64,000 bases of DNA from Rhodococcoides kyotonense (lineage in GTDB: Bacteria > Actinomycetota > Actinomycetes > Mycobacteriales > Mycobacteriaceae). The notes below the pieces were generated by a model that did no database searches, was not told the DNA's origin, and saw only the letters and a program-made list of their open reading frames with translations. How positions within the stretch are numbered: position 1 is the stretch's first letter; every line of letters begins with the position of its first letter. The DNA lies in assembly GCF_001645385.1 (NCBI RefSeq), contig NZ_LVHI01000002.1, forward strand, positions 62,001-126,000, read 5' to 3'. Positions 26,189 to 34,968 of the stretch are shown one piece after another. The position numbers and the translations under genes are program-made.

Positions 26189-27915
26189 TGGCGACACTGA
26201 CTGCACCTGAGAGCACCGACGTCACACCGGCGGAACCTCCGAAGTCGTCGTTCTCTGTTCCTCCGCATTGGCGCGCTCGTATCGGGTACGTGGCGCTGCT
26301 GGCGATCCTCGGCTATCTCGTCGTGCTGCCGATGATTCGGCTGCAGATGCTGGCACTGGAGGACGGTGCCGCAGGTTACTCGAGCCAATACGGCCGGTTC
26401 GACGTCGGTGTGACGCTGCGGACGACGATCGCGCTCGCGCTCGGTTCTCTCGTGATCGCGATGGTTCTCGGCACTCTGCTGGCATTCGCTGCAAGTAGGT
26501 TGCCGGCGAAACTCGGCTGGCTCCGGATCATTCCGATTCTGCCGATCGTCATGCCTGCCGTGGCGAGCGTCGTCGGCTGGGCATTCCTGTTGTCGCCGGG
26601 GCCCGGCTATCTCAACGTTCTGCTGCGAAAGCTGCCGTGGTGGAGTGGATCGGACACCGGCCCGATCGATGTGTACACCGTTCCGTGGATCATCGTCCTC
26701 ACCGGATTCGGTCTGACGTCCTTCGTCTACCTGTTCGTCAGCTCCGGGATGCAGAACATCAGCTCCGAGCATCTCGAAGCGGCTCAGGTCAGCGGATCGT
26801 CCACGCTCGGAATCTTTTTCAAGATCGTTCTGCCGTTGCTGCGGCCCTCGCTCATCTACGGCGGTGGTATCGCCTTACTGCTCGGCCTCGGTCAGTTCAC
26901 CGGTCCGTTGCTGCTCGGGCAGAACAGCGGCGTCAAGGTGCTGACGACGGAGATGTACCGGCGTGTGTCGGAATCGCCGTCGGACTTCGCTGCGGCTGCG
27001 GCCGCCGGTTCGCCCCTCGTGATCTTCGGAATCGTCCTCGTTCTCACGCAGAAGGTCCTGTTGGGCAACCAGACTCGGTTCGTCACGCACGGCGGCAAGG
27101 CGTTCTCGACGCCCAGCGGGCGAGGCACCTGGGCCGCGGTGACCATCGGAATCTTCGCTTTGTTCGCGCTCGTGATCCCACTGCTCGGCCTGATCATCGT
27201 GTCCCTGACGCCGTACTGGTCCGGGTCGTTGTCATGGAGTCTGTTGACACTGGACAACTTCCGTGAGCTTCTCGGGAACAATGCAGTCGTGCAATCGGTA
27301 CTCACCAGCATACTGACGTCCCTGGGGGCGGTGGCGATCTGTATTCCGCTCGGTTACTTGATGGCCAACCTCCTCGTCCGCGGCAGACGGTTCAAGATCC
27401 TCGCGCTCATCGCAGACCTGATCACGGCGCTGCCGCTCGGTATCCCGGCAGTGATCTTCGGTGTCGGATTCCTGCTCACCTACACCGAACCGCCGCTCAT
27501 CCTGTACGGCACTCGGACGGTGATCATTCTCGTCTATGTCGTGCTGATGTTGCCGTTCGCGACGAGGATGCAGATGACGGCGATGCTGTCGCTGGGAAAT
27601 ACGTACACCGAGGCGTCGGCGACTAGTGGTGCATCGCCGTTCGTGACGACGCTGCGCATCATGCTGCCGCTCATGCGTCCGACGATTCTCAGTGCGGTCG
27701 CGTTGATGTTCATCCTGCTGACGCACGAGTTCGCGGCGTCGCTGCTCGTTCGCGCATCCACGACACAGGTCATGGGCACATTGCTGTTCGACATGTGGCA
27801 GAACGGTTCCTATCCGCTCGTCGCGGCGATGGCGCTGCTGATGACGGCCGTGACGACGGTCGGTGTCGCGTTCGCGATGCTCGTCGGCGGCCGAAACGTA
27901 TTGAGCAAGCTGTGA
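26188..27915 (+). CDS. ABC importer permease, two fused membrane domains
   Basis: A 575-residue permease carrying two binding-protein-dependent transport domains in one chain, as in FbpB-like systems, with about 12 membrane helices. Each half has an EAA loop: EHLEAAQVSGSSTLGIFFK (about 192-210) and TYTEASATSGASPF (about 472-485). A single chain can form the whole channel with two ATPase copies. It serves the lipoprotein at 23170 and perhaps that at 48275, which has no permease of its own in view. Confidence 0.92.
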   Translation: MATLTAPESTDVTPAEPPKSSFSVPPHWRARIGYVALLAILGYLVVLPMIRLQMLALEDGAAGYSSQYGRFDVGVTLRTTIALALGSLVIAMVLGTLLAFAASRLPAKLGWLRIIPILPIVMPAVASVVGWAFLLSPGPGYLNVLLRKLPWWSGSDTGPIDVYTVPWIIVLTGFGLTSFVYLFVSSGMQNISSEHLEAAQVSGSSTLGIFFKIVLPLLRPSLIYGGGIALLLGLGQFTGPLLLGQNSGVKVLTTEMYRRVSESPSDFAAAAAAGSPLVIFGIVLVLTQKVLLGNQTRFVTHGGKAFSTPSGRGTWAAVTIGIFALFALVIPLLGLIIVSLTPYWSGSLSWSLLTLDNFRELLGNNAVVQSVLTSILTSLGAVAICIPLGYLMANLLVRGRRFKILALIADLITALPLGIPAVIFGVGFLLTYTEPPLILYGTRTVIILVYVVLMLPFATRMQMTAMLSLGNTYTEASATSGASPFVTTLRIMLPLMRPTILSAVALMFILLTHEFAASLLVRASTTQVMGTLLFDMWQNGSYPLVAAMALLMTAVTTVGVAFAMLVGGRNVLSKL

Positions 27916-27932
27916 TCGAGAGAAGGACGGAT

Positions 27933-28688
27933 ATGTCTTCGCGATTGAGCGACAAGATCGTGCTGGTAACGGGGGCGACTGGCGGACTCGGCGCGTCCAT
28001 CGTCGGACGACTCGCGTCCGAGGGCGCTTCGGTCGTCGTCACCGATGTCGATCAGGTGCCCTGTGAGAAACTCGTGGCCGAGCAGGACAATCCAGAAGCT
28101 CACCTTGCGCTGTCGCTCGACATCACGCAGGAAGGTCAGTGGCGGGACGTCGTCGCCGCTGTGACGGAACGGTATTCGCGGCTCGACGCGCTCGTCAACA
28201 ATGGCGCCATCGGCAGTCTCGGAACGGTCGTGGACGAGACCGTCGAGACGTTCAACCGGGTCGTCGAAGTCGGCCAGACGGGCACGTGGCTCGGCATGAA
28301 GCACGCGGGCGCGTTCGTCGAGCAGTCCGGTGGTGGATCGATCGTCAACATCTGCTCGATCCTCGGCAGCGTCGGTGGACTGGGCAACAGCGTCGCCTAC
28401 GCGGCTGCGAAAGGTGCAGTCCGCACGATGACGAAGAATGCCGCGCTGCACTGGGCGACGAAGGGCGTGCGCGTCAACTCGCTGCACCCTGGGTTCATCG
28501 GTACGGAGCAATTGCTCGAGCGGTACGAGGGATCCGAGCGGCACCAGGCCATGGTCGCCAACACGCCGATGGGTCGATTGGGCACTGCGTCGGAAGTTGC
28601 TGCGGCAGTGGCATTTCTGGCCGGAGACGACTCGACGTTCGTTACCGGGTCCGAACTCTATGTCGATGGCGGCTGGACCTGCGCCTGA
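27933..28688 (+). CDS. Short-chain dehydrogenase/reductase
   Basis: A 251-residue classical SDR with VTGATGGLGAS (about 12-22), NNGA, NICSI at the catalytic Ser position and YAAAKGA (Tyr-x3-Lys), ending GSELYVDGGWTCA. ATG 27933 has GAAGGA upstream; the longer frame before it lies inside the permease gene. It ends the ABC operon, just before a strong bidirectional terminator. The substrate is unknown, probably a cyclic or secondary alcohol of the island pathway. Confidence 0.88.
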   Translation: MSSRLSDKIVLVTGATGGLGASIVGRLASEGASVVVTDVDQVPCEKLVAEQDNPEAHLALSLDITQEGQWRDVVAAVTERYSRLDALVNNGAIGSLGTVVDETVETFNRVVEVGQTGTWLGMKHAGAFVEQSGGGSIVNICSILGSVGGLGNSVAYAAAKGAVRTMTKNAALHWATKGVRVNSLHPGFIGTEQLLERYEGSERHQAMVANTPMGRLGTASEVAAAVAFLAGDDSTFVTGSELYVDGGWTCA

Positions 28689-28689
28689 C

Positions 28690-28743
28690 CCCCTCGAGCG
28701 TGGTTATGTACAGCCCCCGCTGTACATAACCACGCACGAGGGG
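28690..28743. terminator. Bidirectional terminator, 25-bp stem
   Basis: A 25-nt arm (28690-28714) pairs with 28719-28743 with one mismatch around a CCCC loop. It lies exactly between two convergent operons, starting 2 bp after the SDR stop and ending 7 bp before the MBL gene stop. There is no T-run. The central GTGGTTATGTACAGC arm is not GC-rich, so it may be a mobile palindrome adopted as terminator. Confidence 0.85.
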
Positions 28744-28750
28744 CAAAGCC

Positions 28751-29764
28751 CTAGCCGAAGATGTCCACCCCGTTTCGGTTTCGGACACAGAGTTTTCCGC
28801 GCATGACCAGAACGTCCAGATGCGCGAGAGTTTCACACGTCGCGACCATCTGGTTGAAATCGTCGAGCTCGTCGAACGACCGATCACGACGGGTCCATGT
28901 GAGACCGGCAGCGACCGCGGCGCCCGTGCTGGGGCCACGACCGTCGACGACGGCGAGTGTGTCGGACAGCCTGCGCTCGTGATGCGCGAGAAGCTGGCGG
29001 CACCGTTCGTGGACACTGCCACCGGGAAACCCGTGCGACGGCAACATCGTTCGATCGGCGTCGTCGAGCATCATCTCGAGGGACGCGATGTACTTCGCCA
29101 ACGGCAGATCCCAGTCACCGAGCTCGAATCCGATGGACGGAGTGATGGTTGGTAGCACGTGATCGCCGGTGAATGTCATGCCGCGATCGAGGTCGTGAAA
29201 CACCATGTGGCCCTTGGTATGACCAGGTGTATGCAGCGCCTCGATCCGAAGGCCCGGAACGTCGACGGGGCCGGCTGTCGACCATGCGTCCGGAGGCTCC
29301 CAATCCGACAGGGCGAAAGGTTCCGTCAGAGCGCTCTTTCGAGCGATTCGGGCTGTACGGTCTGCCCCTGCTCGGTGCAGTTCACGAATCGAACGCTCGG
29401 GGACGTTGTTTCTCAATTCGTTGATGGCGGCGATGCCGGGCGCCTCCGCCGCGCCCAGATGAACCCGACATTCGTACCGACGCCGCAATTCCACCGCGAA
29501 CGTGTAATGGTCGCGGTGCACGTGTGTGACGTAGATGTCGTGAATTTCCGACGGCCGACGACCTATGTGAGACAACGCTTTCGACAGTTCGTCGTGCGTC
29601 GTCTCGCGATGCCAGCCGCCGTCGATCAAGGCCAGTCCGCTATCGGTCGCGAGGACATAGACGTTGATCGCACGCAGACCGTCCTGCGGCATCTGCAGCG
29701 GGATGCGGTGGACGCCGTCCGTTACGGGAAAGCACCCGGCTTCGGTCCAGGACGACGCCGTCAC
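28751..29764 (-). CDS. Metallo-beta-lactamase-fold hydrolase
   Basis: A 337-residue MBL-fold hydrolase with metal motif THVHRDH (HxHxDH, about 79-85), a later His in HTPGHTKGH and Asp in FTGDHVLP, and an extra C-terminal helical domain. Such enzymes hydrolyse thioesters, lactones or glyoxalase-type substrates; the extra C-terminal region resembles the thioesterase/lactonase-like subgroup. GTG 29764 overlaps the EthD stop (GTGA), showing coupling. It may open a lactone or release CoA in the island pathway; that is inference. Confidence 0.87.
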   Translation of the reverse strand: MTASSWTEAGCFPVTDGVHRIPLQMPQDGLRAINVYVLATDSGLALIDGGWHRETTHDELSKALSHIGRRPSEIHDIYVTHVHRDHYTFAVELRRRYECRVHLGAAEAPGIAAINELRNNVPERSIRELHRAGADRTARIARKSALTEPFALSDWEPPDAWSTAGPVDVPGLRIEALHTPGHTKGHMVFHDLDRGMTFTGDHVLPTITPSIGFELGDWDLPLAKYIASLEMMLDDADRTMLPSHGFPGGSVHERCRQLLAHHERRLSDTLAVVDGRGPSTGAAVAAGLTWTRRDRSFDELDDFNQMVATCETLAHLDVLVMRGKLCVRNRNGVDIFG

Positions 29765-30102
29765 GAGTCGCTCGCGACTGCCTTCAGCGGAACCATAGTC
29801 TTCTCGTCGCCGTACCACATCATGCGACGGCCGCCCAGGTTCCCGACGTGTTCGACGGCGGCCTTCCATTCCGGGCTTGCCAGTGCGGCTTCGAGTGTAT
29901 CGCGGGATTCGAAACTGAGGACCGACAGTCCGTCCCAGCCCTCGGATCGTCCGCCGAACGCCTCGAGCAGTTCTGTGTGCTGCCATCGAAGGAGGCCCGG
30001 CAGGGGATAGGTGACATCGGCGTGTTCGCCTCGCCACCAGGTGATGAATTGGTCGTGCGTCCACTCGGGTGGCCGCGCCGCGACCAGTACCAGGTTGTAC
30101 AT
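29761..30102 (-). CDS. EthD-domain protein
   Basis: A 113-residue dimeric alpha/beta-barrel (ferredoxin-like) protein of the EthD group: WTHDQFITWWRGEHADV and GRRMMWYGDEKTMV are typical. Members assist degradation of ethers, lactones or polyketide-like rings, sometimes as decarboxylase or isomerase. GGGAG precedes ATG 30102. It is the first gene of a two-gene unit with the MBL hydrolase, behind operator D. Confidence 0.8.
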   Translation of the reverse strand: MYNLVLVAARPPEWTHDQFITWWRGEHADVTYPLPGLLRWQHTELLEAFGGRSEGWDGLSVLSFESRDTLEAALASPEWKAAVEHVGNLGGRRMMWYGDEKTMVPLKAVASDS

Positions 30103-30114
30103 GATTCTCCCAAC

Positions 30115-30127
30115 TGAATTCTGTTCG
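30115..30127. promoter_or_regulatory. Island operator site D
   Basis: On the minus strand CGAA-CAGAA-TTCA, 12 bp before the EthD start. It gives the EthD-MBL unit its own control point downstream of the TetR gene. Confidence 0.6.
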
Positions 30128-30172
30128 TTTTGGCTGGGCGGGAAGGGCCCGTGAGCCCAACTCCGACGAGAT

Positions 30173-30796
30173 CTACTCTCGGACGACTCGCATCACGGCA
30201 TCGGTGACGAATTCGGCGATCTCGTCGATCGAGAGCTTGCCGTCCGGTCGGTACCAACGCCACACGCTGATGATCAACGCCAGCACGAGGCGTGCCTGCA
30301 TCGTCGGGTCCGACTTGGTGAATTCGCGCGATTCGATGCCGCGCGCGATCAGTGACGTCCAGTTGATTTCGATCTGGTGCACCAGATCACGGCACTGCAG
30401 TCGCTCGGCTTCTTCTTTCGCCGACTGACGCTCGGTGGCGAGCAAATCCATGTGGCTCTGCAGGATTCGCCGTTGCAACGCATCGGTCGGAGTGGCTGCG
30501 AGCGACGCGGTGACCGCTGCGCGCAACGCCTCCTCCGGATCGGAGATGTCCTCCGTCGCTGAGCTGAATCGTTCGACGGAGTCGGCCAGTTCGAGCCGCA
30601 TGATGGTGAGCAGGCAATGGCCCTTGGACTCGAAGTAGTGGTACAGCGCGGTCTGTCCTATGCCGACCTCGTCGGCGATGGACGCCCACTTGGTGTGCTC
30701 GTAACCCACTTTGCCGAAATGGTCGATGGCTGCGGACAAGATGCGGGTTCGCTTGGATCGTGGACTCTCGCGACGAACGCCGGTTCCTACGGTCAT
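30173..30796 (-). CDS. TetR regulator, candidate controller of the catabolic island
   Basis: A repressor of 207 residues from ATG 30796 (211 from GTG 30808), with the helix-turn-helix at about 15-60 (SIADEVGIGQTALYHYFESKGHC) and a C-terminal ligand domain with FadR/KstR-like length. It is the only TetR gene inside the island and lies between the ligase operon and the EthD-MBL unit. The recurrent TGAA-N5-TTCA sites are the natural candidates for its operators, and an acyl-CoA or CoA-ester intermediate would be the expected ligand. GGGGA lies just upstream of ATG 30796. Confidence 0.88.
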   Translation of the reverse strand: MTVGTGVRRESPRSKRTRILSAAIDHFGKVGYEHTKWASIADEVGIGQTALYHYFESKGHCLLTIMRLELADSVERFSSATEDISDPEEALRAAVTASLAATPTDALQRRILQSHMDLLATERQSAKEEAERLQCRDLVHQIEINWTSLIARGIESREFTKSDPTMQARLVLALIISVWRWYRPDGKLSIDEIAEFVTDAVMRVVRE

Positions 30797-30837
30797 TGGT
30801 GTCCCCACTGTCGATGCGTGTACAGATTCAGTCGAGT

Positions 30838-32355
30838 CTACAGTTTTCGATCTGAATTCGAGTCAGTTAGTGTCGCCAACTTGCGGGCGAGCTCGGTCGC
30901 GTCGGGCCGAGACAACTTTCCGACGCGATTCTGCGGCAGGTCGTCGACCGTGAACACGTATTCCGGCCACTTGAACTTCGGGAAGTCGGTGGCAGCGAGA
31001 CGAGAAGTGACATCGCTCAATGTCATTGCGTCGCCGCCCGTGACGATGAGCGCTGCTGCTCGTTCGCCGAGCAGGTCGTCGGGAACAGGCACGACACAGA
31101 CCTGGACGACGGAATCGAGTGCCGCGAGTGCAGACTCCATCTCGTTGATGTCGATGTTCCGTCCACCACGAATGATGATCTGCTTCTGCCTGCCCATGAC
31201 GCGAATCGAGCCGTCGTCGAAGACCTCGACCAGATCGCCGGTGGGCAGGTATCCGTCGGGTGTTAGTTGCGGTGGAACCGGTTTGCCCTCACGCGCGTAG
31301 CCGACGTAGAGCGACGGGCCCGTGACCTGAGCTTCACCGATCTCGCCGGGAGGAAGGGGAGCGCCGGCCGAGTCGACGGCGCGGACGGTCGTGCCAGGGA
31401 ACGGACGGCCGTCGCGACCGAGACGGATCGACGGCGGATCGTCCAGCGCAGGCGTCGTGTGACCGAGGCATTCCGACATACCGAACACGCGGAGGAACGT
31501 CGTGTTCAGCCACTGCTCGGCCTCGCCGAGAGCACGTTCGTTCATCGGGCCGCCGCCGACGGTCATGGCGCGCATCGGCGTCAACGCGCCCTTCGAGTCG
31601 GGTGCGACGGACAGTTGCAGCGCCATCGTCGGCACCAACATCGTCCACGCCACCTGGTGATCGTTCACTGCTTCGAGCGCTCCGGCGGGGGACCATCGGC
31701 CGATCGAAACCATCCGTCCACCCAGCAGGGCGGGGAGGTACATGCCGAAACAGTACGCGGCGACGGACGACAGAGGGACGAACGCGCCGATCGCCTCACC
31801 CGGCTTCAGCCCTACTGCATCGATGGTGCTGGTGCAGGCATAGCGAATGGCATCCTCGGACTGGACGACACACTTGGGTCGTCCGGTCGACCCGGATGTC
31901 ATGGCGATCGCCGCGCCACCGTTCCACCGTTCGACGCCTCTGAACGGACGCCCCGTCGACCTCAGCGAATGCGCAGCGAACGCGGTGTTCGACACGGGGA
32001 ACAGCTCGTCGGTAACGCCCCAGTGCGACAACGAATCCGGGTCCCCGACGACGATATCCGGGGCGATGTCCTCCAGCGCCAGGTGGAATTCGGATTCGGT
32101 CGCGTGCGGGCTGAACACTGCGACGACGCCGCCGCGCAATCCGACGGCCAGTGCGGTGGCGACGGTGCGCCACGTGTTGTCCGCTTGAATCAACGCAGTC
32201 GGTGCGCCGACGTCGATGGCGGAGATGGCGTCGGCCAAGACTTGCGCGGCCGCGACGACCTTTCCGATCGTGTGACTACCCGACTCGTCGACCACGGCGA
32301 CGTCGTCGGGTGAGTGCTGAGCACGGGACACCATCTGTTCTGCAAGCCATTTCAC
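30838..32355 (-). CDS. AMP-binding acyl-CoA ligase
   Basis: A 505-residue ANL-superfamily ligase that activates a carboxylic acid through an acyl-AMP to its CoA thioester. Motifs are MTSGSTGRPKCVV (P-loop, about 150-162), FGMSECLGHT, YLPTGDLVEV, and the C-terminal GRQKQIIIRGGRNID with the catalytic Lys in NRVGKLSRPD. GTG 32355 overlaps the alcohol dehydrogenase stop (GTGA). It should catalyse entry of the island substrate, or of an oxidised form, into CoA-bound degradation. Confidence 0.92.
   Translation of the reverse strand: MKWLAEQMVSRAQHSPDDVAVVDESGSHTIGKVVAAAQVLADAISAIDVGAPTALIQADNTWRTVATALAVGLRGGVVAVFSPHATESEFHLALEDIAPDIVVGDPDSLSHWGVTDELFPVSNTAFAAHSLRSTGRPFRGVERWNGGAAIAMTSGSTGRPKCVVQSEDAIRYACTSTIDAVGLKPGEAIGAFVPLSSVAAYCFGMYLPALLGGRMVSIGRWSPAGALEAVNDHQVAWTMLVPTMALQLSVAPDSKGALTPMRAMTVGGGPMNERALGEAEQWLNTTFLRVFGMSECLGHTTPALDDPPSIRLGRDGRPFPGTTVRAVDSAGAPLPPGEIGEAQVTGPSLYVGYAREGKPVPPQLTPDGYLPTGDLVEVFDDGSIRVMGRQKQIIIRGGRNIDINEMESALAALDSVVQVCVVPVPDDLLGERAAALIVTGGDAMTLSDVTSRLAATDFPKFKWPEYVFTVDDLPQNRVGKLSRPDATELARKLATLTDSNSDRKL
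30854..30866. promoter_or_regulatory. Island operator site E (weak)
   Basis: On the minus strand TGAC-TCGAA-TTCA, inside the 3' end of the ligase gene, 58 bp before the TetR start. One base of the left arm departs from consensus. It could serve autoregulation. Confidence 0.4.
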
Positions 32356-33428
32356 GGTCGTGTCTCTTCTCTCCGTCGCGATACGTTCATGTCGATCACC
32401 GCGCGGCCGGTGATGGACCCCGCGCGTAGTTGCTGGTAGGCGTCGAGGGTGTCGGTGAACGGGAAGGTGGTGACCTCAGCGTGCAGGGCCCCGTCCTGTG
32501 CGAGTGCTACGACGGCACGTAGATCGTCGCGATTTCCCCAGAACGGCGCGCTCACATGCCATCCCGCAGCCATACCGAGATCCTTTCCGACGGTCAGCCG
32601 GCCGCCCGCGCTGCCCACGACGACGAGTCGTCCACCGGGCGTGAGTACTTCCGCACCTGCGTCGACCGTGCCGGGAGCGCCGACGAAATCGAGCACGAGA
32701 TCGACCCCGCCGAGATCGGTAATGCTTCGCTTGGCGTCGGCAAAGCTTTCGTGACATTCGTGCGCGCCGGAATAGACAGCGAGAGAATGCGTTTCGACGC
32801 GCGTCTCGATCGCCAGTATCCGGCCCGCTCCGAACGATCGCAGAATCTGAACCGCCAAGTGCCCGAGCCCGCCGACCCCCACGACCACGACGACGCTGCG
32901 GCTGTCGATCACGTCGGCGTTGGTCCGGATGGCGTGATAGGCGGTGAGTGCCGCGTCGGCAAGCGGTGCTGCCGTGATCGGGTCGAGTGAGCCGGTGGGG
33001 ACGAGAACATCGGCCGACGGAACGACCATCAGTTCTGCCAGCCCGCCACCGTGGCCGAGTCCGTTGCCGATCGGCACGAGCCGCCCGTCCGACGACGGCG
33101 TCAGTGTCAGGCAGTAGTTCTGCTTGCCGCGCAGACACTGTCGACACGTGCCGCATCCCCACAGACCGTGCACGACGACCGACTGCCCGATCCACGAACT
33201 GTCTGCCATCGGACCTGCTGCGACGACGGTTCCCGCCACCTCGTGTCCCAGTGTGAGTGGCAGCGGGTACGCGAACCGAGCGGCGGACGAATCCATGACG
33301 TGCAGATCGGACCGGCACAGTCCGGCCGCGTCCACACGCAGGACGAGCTGTTCGTCGGTCGGTTCGGGGTCGGGGATGTCGCGGAACTCGGGCGGCGCAC
33401 CCCACTCGGTGAGCTGGACGGCCAGCAT
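32352..33428 (-). CDS. Zinc-dependent alcohol dehydrogenase (MDR)
   Basis: A 358-residue MDR enzyme with catalytic zinc residues in GLCRSDLHVM and LGHEVAG and a complete structural zinc site CGTCRQCLRGKQNYC (about 94-108). The NAD motif is VVVGVGGLGHLA. It would oxidise an alcohol to an aldehyde or ketone ahead of the SDR and ligase steps. It is coupled at both ends: TGATG with the upstream SDR and GTGA with the ligase. ATG 33428 is the start; the open frame upstream is a shadow of the SDR gene. Confidence 0.92.
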   Translation of the reverse strand: MLAVQLTEWGAPPEFRDIPDPEPTDEQLVLRVDAAGLCRSDLHVMDSSAARFAYPLPLTLGHEVAGTVVAAGPMADSSWIGQSVVVHGLWGCGTCRQCLRGKQNYCLTLTPSSDGRLVPIGNGLGHGGGLAELMVVPSADVLVPTGSLDPITAAPLADAALTAYHAIRTNADVIDSRSVVVVVGVGGLGHLAVQILRSFGAGRILAIETRVETHSLAVYSGAHECHESFADAKRSITDLGGVDLVLDFVGAPGTVDAGAEVLTPGGRLVVVGSAGGRLTVGKDLGMAAGWHVSAPFWGNRDDLRAVVALAQDGALHAEVTTFPFTDTLDAYQQLRAGSITGRAVIDMNVSRRREETRP

Positions 33429-34183
33429 CAGCGGGCCGTCCAGCCGCCGTCGACGATCAGGGTCTGTCCCGTCATGTAGGACGACGCGTCGGAGGCCAGG
33501 AACAGCACGGCGCCGTCGATCTCTCCGTCGGCGCCGCCGCGTCCGAGCATCGTGTTGCGTCGAACCCAGCCGGCCGACTTGTCGTTGGTGAACAACCCGT
33601 CGGTCATCTCCGTATCGAACCATCCCGGCACCACGGCGTTCACCCGGATCCCACGTCGACCCCACTGACCGGCGAGTTCGCGGGTCAAACCGAGCGTCCC
33701 CGCCTTGGATGCGGCATAGCTCGCTCCTCCGATCGGGGCTGTCGACACCAGACCGATGACCGAGGAGATGTTGACGAACGACGCTGTCGCGCCCGGCGGG
33801 ATCTTGCCTGCTGCGTAGGTTGCGAGGTGGAAACCGGCGACCAGGTTGACGTCGAGAATCGACTGGAACCCATCGAGCGTTTCGTCCTCGGCGTTGGGCA
33901 GACCGGGCTTGCCTGCATTGTTGACCAGGACGTCGAGACGCCCCGACTGTTCGAAGCAGCGATCGACGAGCGCGCGCCGGTCCGAGTCGACGGTGACGTC
34001 GCACTGCACCGGGACGATGCTCGGCACCTCGGCGGCGAGGGCTTCGAGGCGATCGAGGCGTCGGGCCGCCGCATACACGGTTGCGCCCGCAGTAGCGAGG
34101 GTGCGAGCGAACCCGAGACCCAGGCCCGACGACGCGCCCGTGACGATGGCGACGCGGTTCGAGAGCCCGAACATGGTGTCCAT
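33428..34183 (-). CDS. Short-chain dehydrogenase/reductase
   Basis: A 251-residue classical SDR: VTGASSGLGLG (about 13-23), NNAG, NISSV and YAASKAG (Tyr-x3-Lys), ending TLIVDGGWTAR. ATG 34183 has AAGGA 9 nt upstream. It is the third SDR of the island and sits in the middle of the long minus-strand operon, sharing one base with the alcohol dehydrogenase gene. The substrate is unknown. Confidence 0.9.
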   Translation of the reverse strand: MDTMFGLSNRVAIVTGASSGLGLGFARTLATAGATVYAAARRLDRLEALAAEVPSIVPVQCDVTVDSDRRALVDRCFEQSGRLDVLVNNAGKPGLPNAEDETLDGFQSILDVNLVAGFHLATYAAGKIPPGATASFVNISSVIGLVSTAPIGGASYAASKAGTLGLTRELAGQWGRRGIRVNAVVPGWFDTEMTDGLFTNDKSAGWVRRNTMLGRGGADGEIDGAVLFLASDASSYMTGQTLIVDGGWTAR

Positions 34184-34209
34184 CAGAACAGTTCCTTCGT
34201 TTCGCAGAA

Positions 34210-34968
34210 TCAGTACACCGCAGTGCGGCCGCCGTCGACCGGGATGAGCGCGCCGGTGGTGTATCCGGCGGCGTCGGACGCGAGATGGGTGACGAGCCCG
34301 GCGATCTCGTAGGGTCTGCCGAGCCTGCCTGCGGGCAGACGATCGACGATCTTGCCGATGAACTCGTCGTCCCAGTTCTCCGACATGTCGGTGGCGAACC
34401 CGCCGGGCATGATGCAGTTGACGCGCACGGTCGGCGCGTACTCTTGCGCGAACGCCCTTGTCAGCGCGTTGAGTCCGTTCTTCGCCGCGGCATACATCGC
34501 CTCCGGTGGGCTCGGTCGCTCGGCGCCGATGCTCGAGATGTTCACGATGGAACCGCCACCCGCGGTCGCCATACGTTCTCCGGCCACGGCCATCAGCCTG
34601 AACGGGCCCTTGAGGTTGACCTCGATCGTTTTGTCCCACAGGCTTTCCGTCACCGACGCGAGATTCTCGGCGAGGGGAGCGATCCCGGCGTTGTTGACGA
34701 CGATGTCGAGGCTGCCGAATCGCGTGATGATGTCGTCGACGGCAGGTTCGATTGTCTCCCAGTGCCCTATGTGCAGCGCGTAGGGGTGTGCGGTGCCGGG
34801 GCCCGTGTCGCCCAGCGCCGCCACCGCCGCCTCACAGGCGTCGAGCTTGCGGCTCGAGACGACGACGGTTGCGCCCGCGTCACGCAGACCTCGCGCGATG
34901 GCGAGTCCCAGTCCACGGCTCGCGCCGGTCACGAGTGCTACCTTGCCTGCCAATGTCGATGTGCTCAT
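34210..34968 (-). CDS. Short-chain dehydrogenase/reductase
   Basis: A 252-residue classical SDR: VTGASRGLGLA (about 13-23), NNAG, NISSI and YAAAKNG (Tyr-x3-Lys), ending GALIPVDGGRTAVY. The start overlaps the acyl-CoA dehydrogenase stop (ATGA). In related clusters such a dehydrogenase handles 3-hydroxyacyl-CoA or a ring hydroxyl; this is inference from position. Confidence 0.9.
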   Translation of the reverse strand: MSTSTLAGKVALVTGASRGLGLAIARGLRDAGATVVVSSRKLDACEAAVAALGDTGPGTAHPYALHIGHWETIEPAVDDIITRFGSLDIVVNNAGIAPLAENLASVTESLWDKTIEVNLKGPFRLMAVAGERMATAGGGSIVNISSIGAERPSPPEAMYAAAKNGLNALTRAFAQEYAPTVRVNCIMPGGFATDMSENWDDEFIGKIVDRLPAGRLGRPYEIAGLVTHLASDAAGYTTGALIPVDGGRTAVY

